From the NCBI GenBank assembly GCA_014879765.1, contig JACSRL010000619.1, positions 1 to 7,603 of the forward strand: a stretch of 7,603 nt of DNA, given 5' to 3'. This DNA is from Anaerolinea sp. GTDB taxonomy: Bacteria > Chloroflexota > Anaerolineae > JAAEKA01. Made by a program: the position numbers and the translations under genes. The stretch's first letter is position 1. Every line of letters starts with the position of its first letter. Below the pieces are notes generated by a model. It saw only the letters and a program-made list of their open reading frames with translations. It was not told the DNA's origin and did not search any database. This document shows positions 5,425 through 7,603 of the stretch, piece after piece.

Positions 5425-5483
5425 TGAAGGATGAATCCGGAGTCCGGACTCCGGATTCATCCTTCATCCTTCATCATTCATCG
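5409..5483. repeat. Heptamer palindrome between nadC and nadA
   Basis: Four heptamers GATGAAN (5409-5436) are followed by the perfect 18-bp palindrome CCGGAGTCCGGACTCCGG (5437-5454) and four inverted heptamers NTTCATC (5455-5482). The arms pair over about 35 bp with two mismatches, giving a very stable hairpin in the nad mRNA. The nadC stop codon (5422-5424) lies inside the left arm, and the nadA Shine-Dalgarno begins six bases after the right arm. No U-run follows, so full termination is unlikely; attenuation, mRNA processing or 3' protection of nadC are possible (inference). Confidence 0.92.
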
Positions 5484-5488
5484 TTTCT

Positions 5489-5492
5489 GGAG
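5489..5492 (+). promoter_or_regulatory. Ribosome binding site deciding the nadA start
   Basis: GGAG lies 7 nt before the ATG at 5500. The in-frame ATG at 5431 lies inside the hairpin, has no such site and would add a repeat-encoded leader (MNPESGLRIHPSS...), so 5500 is preferred. Confidence 0.6.
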
Positions 5493-5499
5493 CATTCCC

Positions 5500-6576
5500 A
5501 TGTCAACTACTCTCACTGTCACCGACCGCACCCATATGTCGGTCGAGGAGATTTTTGAGGAACTGAAGGCGCGCATCGGCGAGTACACGCCGGAGCCGGA
5601 GCTGTGGGCGCAGGCTGAGCTGGCCCATGAGGTCAACCAGCTCAAGGTGCAGCGCAACGCGGTGATCCTGGGCCACAACTACATGGAGCCGGCCCTCTTT
5701 CACTCGGTGCCCGATTTCGTGGGCGACTCGCTGGAGCTGAGCCGCAAGGCCGCCCGCACCGACAAGGATGTCATCGTCTTCTGCGGCGTCAAGTTCATGG
5801 CCGAGACCGCCAAGCTGCTCAACCCCAGCCGCACGGTGCTGCTGCCCTCGCTGGAGGCCGGCTGCTCGCTGGCGGCCAGCATCACCGCGGCCGATGTGCG
5901 CGCCCTGCGCGCCCGCTTCCCCGGCGTGCCGGTGGTCACCTACGTCAACACCTACGCCGATGTCAAGGCCGAGAGCGACATCTGCTGCACCTCCGGCAAC
6001 GCGGCCGCGGTGGTCGAGTCGCTGGGGACTGACACAGTGATCTTCCTGCCTGACGAATATCTGGCCAAGAACGTGGCGCGCGAGACCGGCAAGCACATCA
6101 TCGTCCCCACCCGGCTGCCGACCGGTAACATTCACTTCAACACCGACGTGGACTTCACCATGGTCGGCTGGGATGGCCGTTGCGAGGTGCATGAGCAGTT
6201 CACCGTGGGCGACATCGCCAAAGTGCGCAGCCAGTTCCCCGACGTGGTGATCCTGGCCCACCCGGAGTGCAGCCCCGAGGTGGTGGACGCGGCCGATTTT
6301 TCCGGCAGCACCAACGCCATGATCCGCTACGTGGAGCAGACCCAGGCCCCGCGCTACCTGCTGCTGACCGAATGCTCCATGGGCGAGAACGTGGCCGCGG
6401 CCAACCCCGACAAGGAGATGCTGCGCCTCTGCATGGTGCGCTGTCCCTACATGAACCAGATCAGCCTCCAGATGACGCGCGATGCCCTCAAGTATATGCA
6501 ATACGAGATCGACGTGCCGGAGGAGATCCGTGTCCGCGCCGCCCGTGCGGTAGAGCGGATGATTGCGGTCGGCTAA
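5500..6576 (+). CDS. nadA: Quinolinate synthase NadA
   Basis: This is a 358-residue enzyme that condenses iminoaspartate (from NadB) with dihydroxyacetone phosphate to quinolinate, using an oxygen-sensitive [4Fe-4S] cluster in the cytoplasm. The triplicated family pattern is visible: VILGHNYMEP (55-64), GVKFMAETAKLLNPSRTVLLP (96-116), AGCSLA (120-125), SDICCTSGNA (159-168), PTGNIHFN (207-214), HPECSP (254-259) and LCMVRCPYMN (310-319). Likely cluster ligands are Cys122, Cys162 or Cys163, and Cys315, from correspondence with characterised NadA proteins. The length and the CPYM form of the third ligand fit the longer bacterial class. It lies 75 nt after nadC, a gap filled by a heptamer palindrome, and 2 nt before nadB. 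Confidence 0.97.
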   Translation: MSTTLTVTDRTHMSVEEIFEELKARIGEYTPEPELWAQAELAHEVNQLKVQRNAVILGHNYMEPALFHSVPDFVGDSLELSRKAARTDKDVIVFCGVKFMAETAKLLNPSRTVLLPSLEAGCSLAASITAADVRALRARFPGVPVVTYVNTYADVKAESDICCTSGNAAAVVESLGTDTVIFLPDEYLAKNVARETGKHIIVPTRLPTGNIHFNTDVDFTMVGWDGRCEVHEQFTVGDIAKVRSQFPDVVILAHPECSPEVVDAADFSGSTNAMIRYVEQTQAPRYLLLTECSMGENVAAANPDKEMLRLCMVRCPYMNQISLQMTRDALKYMQYEIDVPEEIRVRAARAVERMIAVG

Positions 6577-6578
6577 CC

Positions 6579-7603
6579 GTGAGCGAATACATCGAGACCG
6601 ACGTCCTGATCATCGGCAGCGGCATCGCTGGCGCGACGGCCGCGCTGGAGCTGGCCGACCGCGGCGTGCAGGTGACAGTGGTCACGCGCGCCACGGAGCC
6701 GGAGGAGAGCAACACCCTCTGGGCGCAGGGGGGCATCATCTACCGCGGCGAACACGATTCGCCCGACGCGCTGGCGCAGGATATCCTGCGGGCAGGCGCT
6801 GGCCTCAGCTACCCGCCGGCCGCCCAGATTCTGGCCGAGGAGGGGCCGCCGGTCTTGCAGCGCATCCTGCTGGCGCGCGCGCCGGTGGACTTCGACCGCA
6901 CCGATGAGGGCGAGCTGTCGCTGGCGCTGGAGGGGGGCCACTCCATGCCGCGCATCCTGCATGTGGCTGACTACACCGGCAAGGCCATCGAGCTGGCGCT
7001 GATCAAGGCCGTCCAGGCCCACCCCAACATCACCCTGCTGACCGGCCACACGGCCGTGGATCTGCTGACCCCGTCGCACCATTCGCTCAACCGGCTGGCC
7101 ATCTATGAACATCGCTCCTGCGTCGGCGCCTATCTTTTTGACCAGGCCAGCCGGCAGGTGCGGCGTTGTCTGGCGCGCACGACCATCCTGGCCACCGGCG
7201 GGCTGGGCCAGATCTTCCTGCGCACCACCAATCCGGCTGGCGCGCGCGGCGATGGCGTGGCCATGGCCCAGCGCGCCCAGGCGCGGGTGATCAACCTGGA
7301 GTTTGTCCAGTTTCACCCCACCACCTTCTACCATCTCAACGCGCCCAATCTGCTGATCTCCGAGGCGGTGCGCGGCGCGGGCGCGCGGCTGGTCAACGCC
7401 GACGGCGAGCCCTTCATGCAGCGCTACCAGCCGGAGTGGAAAGACCTGGCCCCGCGTGACATCGTGGCGCGCAGCATTCATCAGGAGATGCTGGCCAACG
7501 ATCTGACCCACGTCTATCTGGACCTGCGCTCCTACATCCCGCAGGAGGAGATCCTGCACCATTTCCCCACCATCCGTGCGAGTTTGCTCCCCTACGGCGT
7601 GGA
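6579..7603 (+). CDS. nadB: L-aspartate oxidase NadB (partial, runs off the window)
   Basis: The visible 341 residues are roughly two thirds of the usual 510-540. NadB is an FAD enzyme that oxidises L-aspartate to iminoaspartate, the unstable substrate of NadA. Motifs are the dinucleotide-binding IIGSGIAGATAALE (11-24), WAQGGI (48-53), EGGHS (118-122), ATGGLGQIF (205-213), GDGVAMAQRA (224-233), EFVQFHPTTF (241-250) with the substrate-site Gln and His, and APRDIVAR (291-298) with the catalytic-site Arg. It starts with GTG two bases after the nadA stop codon and has no clear Shine-Dalgarno, implying translational coupling to nadA. The frame is open to the last base of the window. Fumarate reductase and succinate dehydrogenase flavoproteins share the fold, but the position next to nadA and nadC makes NadB the clear choice. 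Confidence 0.96.
   Translation, partial: MSEYIETDVLIIGSGIAGATAALELADRGVQVTVVTRATEPEESNTLWAQGGIIYRGEHDSPDALAQDILRAGAGLSYPPAAQILAEEGPPVLQRILLARAPVDFDRTDEGELSLALEGGHSMPRILHVADYTGKAIELALIKAVQAHPNITLLTGHTAVDLLTPSHHSLNRLAIYEHRSCVGAYLFDQASRQVRRCLARTTILATGGLGQIFLRTTNPAGARGDGVAMAQRAQARVINLEFVQFHPTTFYHLNAPNLLISEAVRGAGARLVNADGEPFMQRYQPEWKDLAPRDIVARSIHQEMLANDLTHVYLDLRSYIPQEEILHHFPTIRASLLPYGV

Noticed and set aside
5431..5499. NadA start at ATG 5431
   Set aside because: It lies inside the heptamer hairpin, encodes repeat-derived residues absent from NadA families, and lacks a ribosome binding site; ATG 5500 has GGAG at 7 nt.
5503..6501. Long minus-strand frame opposite nadA, and a similar one opposite nadB (6573-7562)
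   Set aside because: Both are antisense shadows of well-supported genes, rich in His/Gly/Val/Gln with no domain pattern.

Overview
The window looks like part of a high-GC bacterial chromosome. I lean towards a Chloroflexota (Anaerolineae-like) genome. The grounds are the combination of a de novo NAD cluster, scattered palindromes built from heptamers, and a toxin-antitoxin/retropepsin type of accessory segment. This assignment is impression-level inference; no rRNA or phylogenetic marker was tested.

Layout. (1) Bases 1-323 have no gene. They hold three head-to-tail copies of a 29-bp repeat, one inverted copy that can fold onto the third, and another small inverted repeat. (2) Bases 324-2180, minus strand: typA/bipA, a ribosome-associated GTPase. 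(3) Bases 2181-2549 have no gene. They hold two strong stem-loops in the typA leader (one looks like an intrinsic terminator for lutC) and a ~195-bp nested palindrome made of heptamer repeats. (4) Bases 2550-3188, minus strand: an orphan lutC-type LUD-domain gene with its own sigma70-like promoter. (5) Bases 3189-3449 are a divergent intergenic region with a lone copy of the 29-bp-type repeat and a near-consensus promoter reading rightwards. (6) Bases 3450-4541, plus strand: a tightly packed accessory segment of less GC-rich composition. It encodes a DUF5678-like protein, a single-domain retropepsin-like aspartic protease and a ribbon-helix-helix type antitoxin. (7) Bases 4522-7603, plus strand: the NAD biosynthesis genes nadC-nadA-nadB, with nadB running off the end.

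The central observation is at 4522-4590. The gene overlapping the antitoxin starts exactly like a MazF/PemK toxin (MAFQRGDVVLVPVPFTNLQ), but after about 20 codons it becomes NadC in the same frame. There is no other usable NadC start. The toxin is therefore reduced to an N-terminal tag on a biosynthetic enzyme. The antitoxin gene survives, and the only promoter I can see for nadCAB is that of the accessory segment. This suggests a recombination or deletion that captured the NAD operon behind an addiction-module promoter.

NadB (L-aspartate oxidase) and NadA (quinolinate synthase) make quinolinate from aspartate and dihydroxyacetone phosphate, and NadC turns it into nicotinate mononucleotide, so the right half is a complete de novo module if nadB is intact outside the window. 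A second heptamer palindrome sits between nadC and nadA and supplies the last codons and stop codon of nadC. It shares a CCGGAGT...ACTCCGG core with the palindrome upstream of typA although its heptamers differ.
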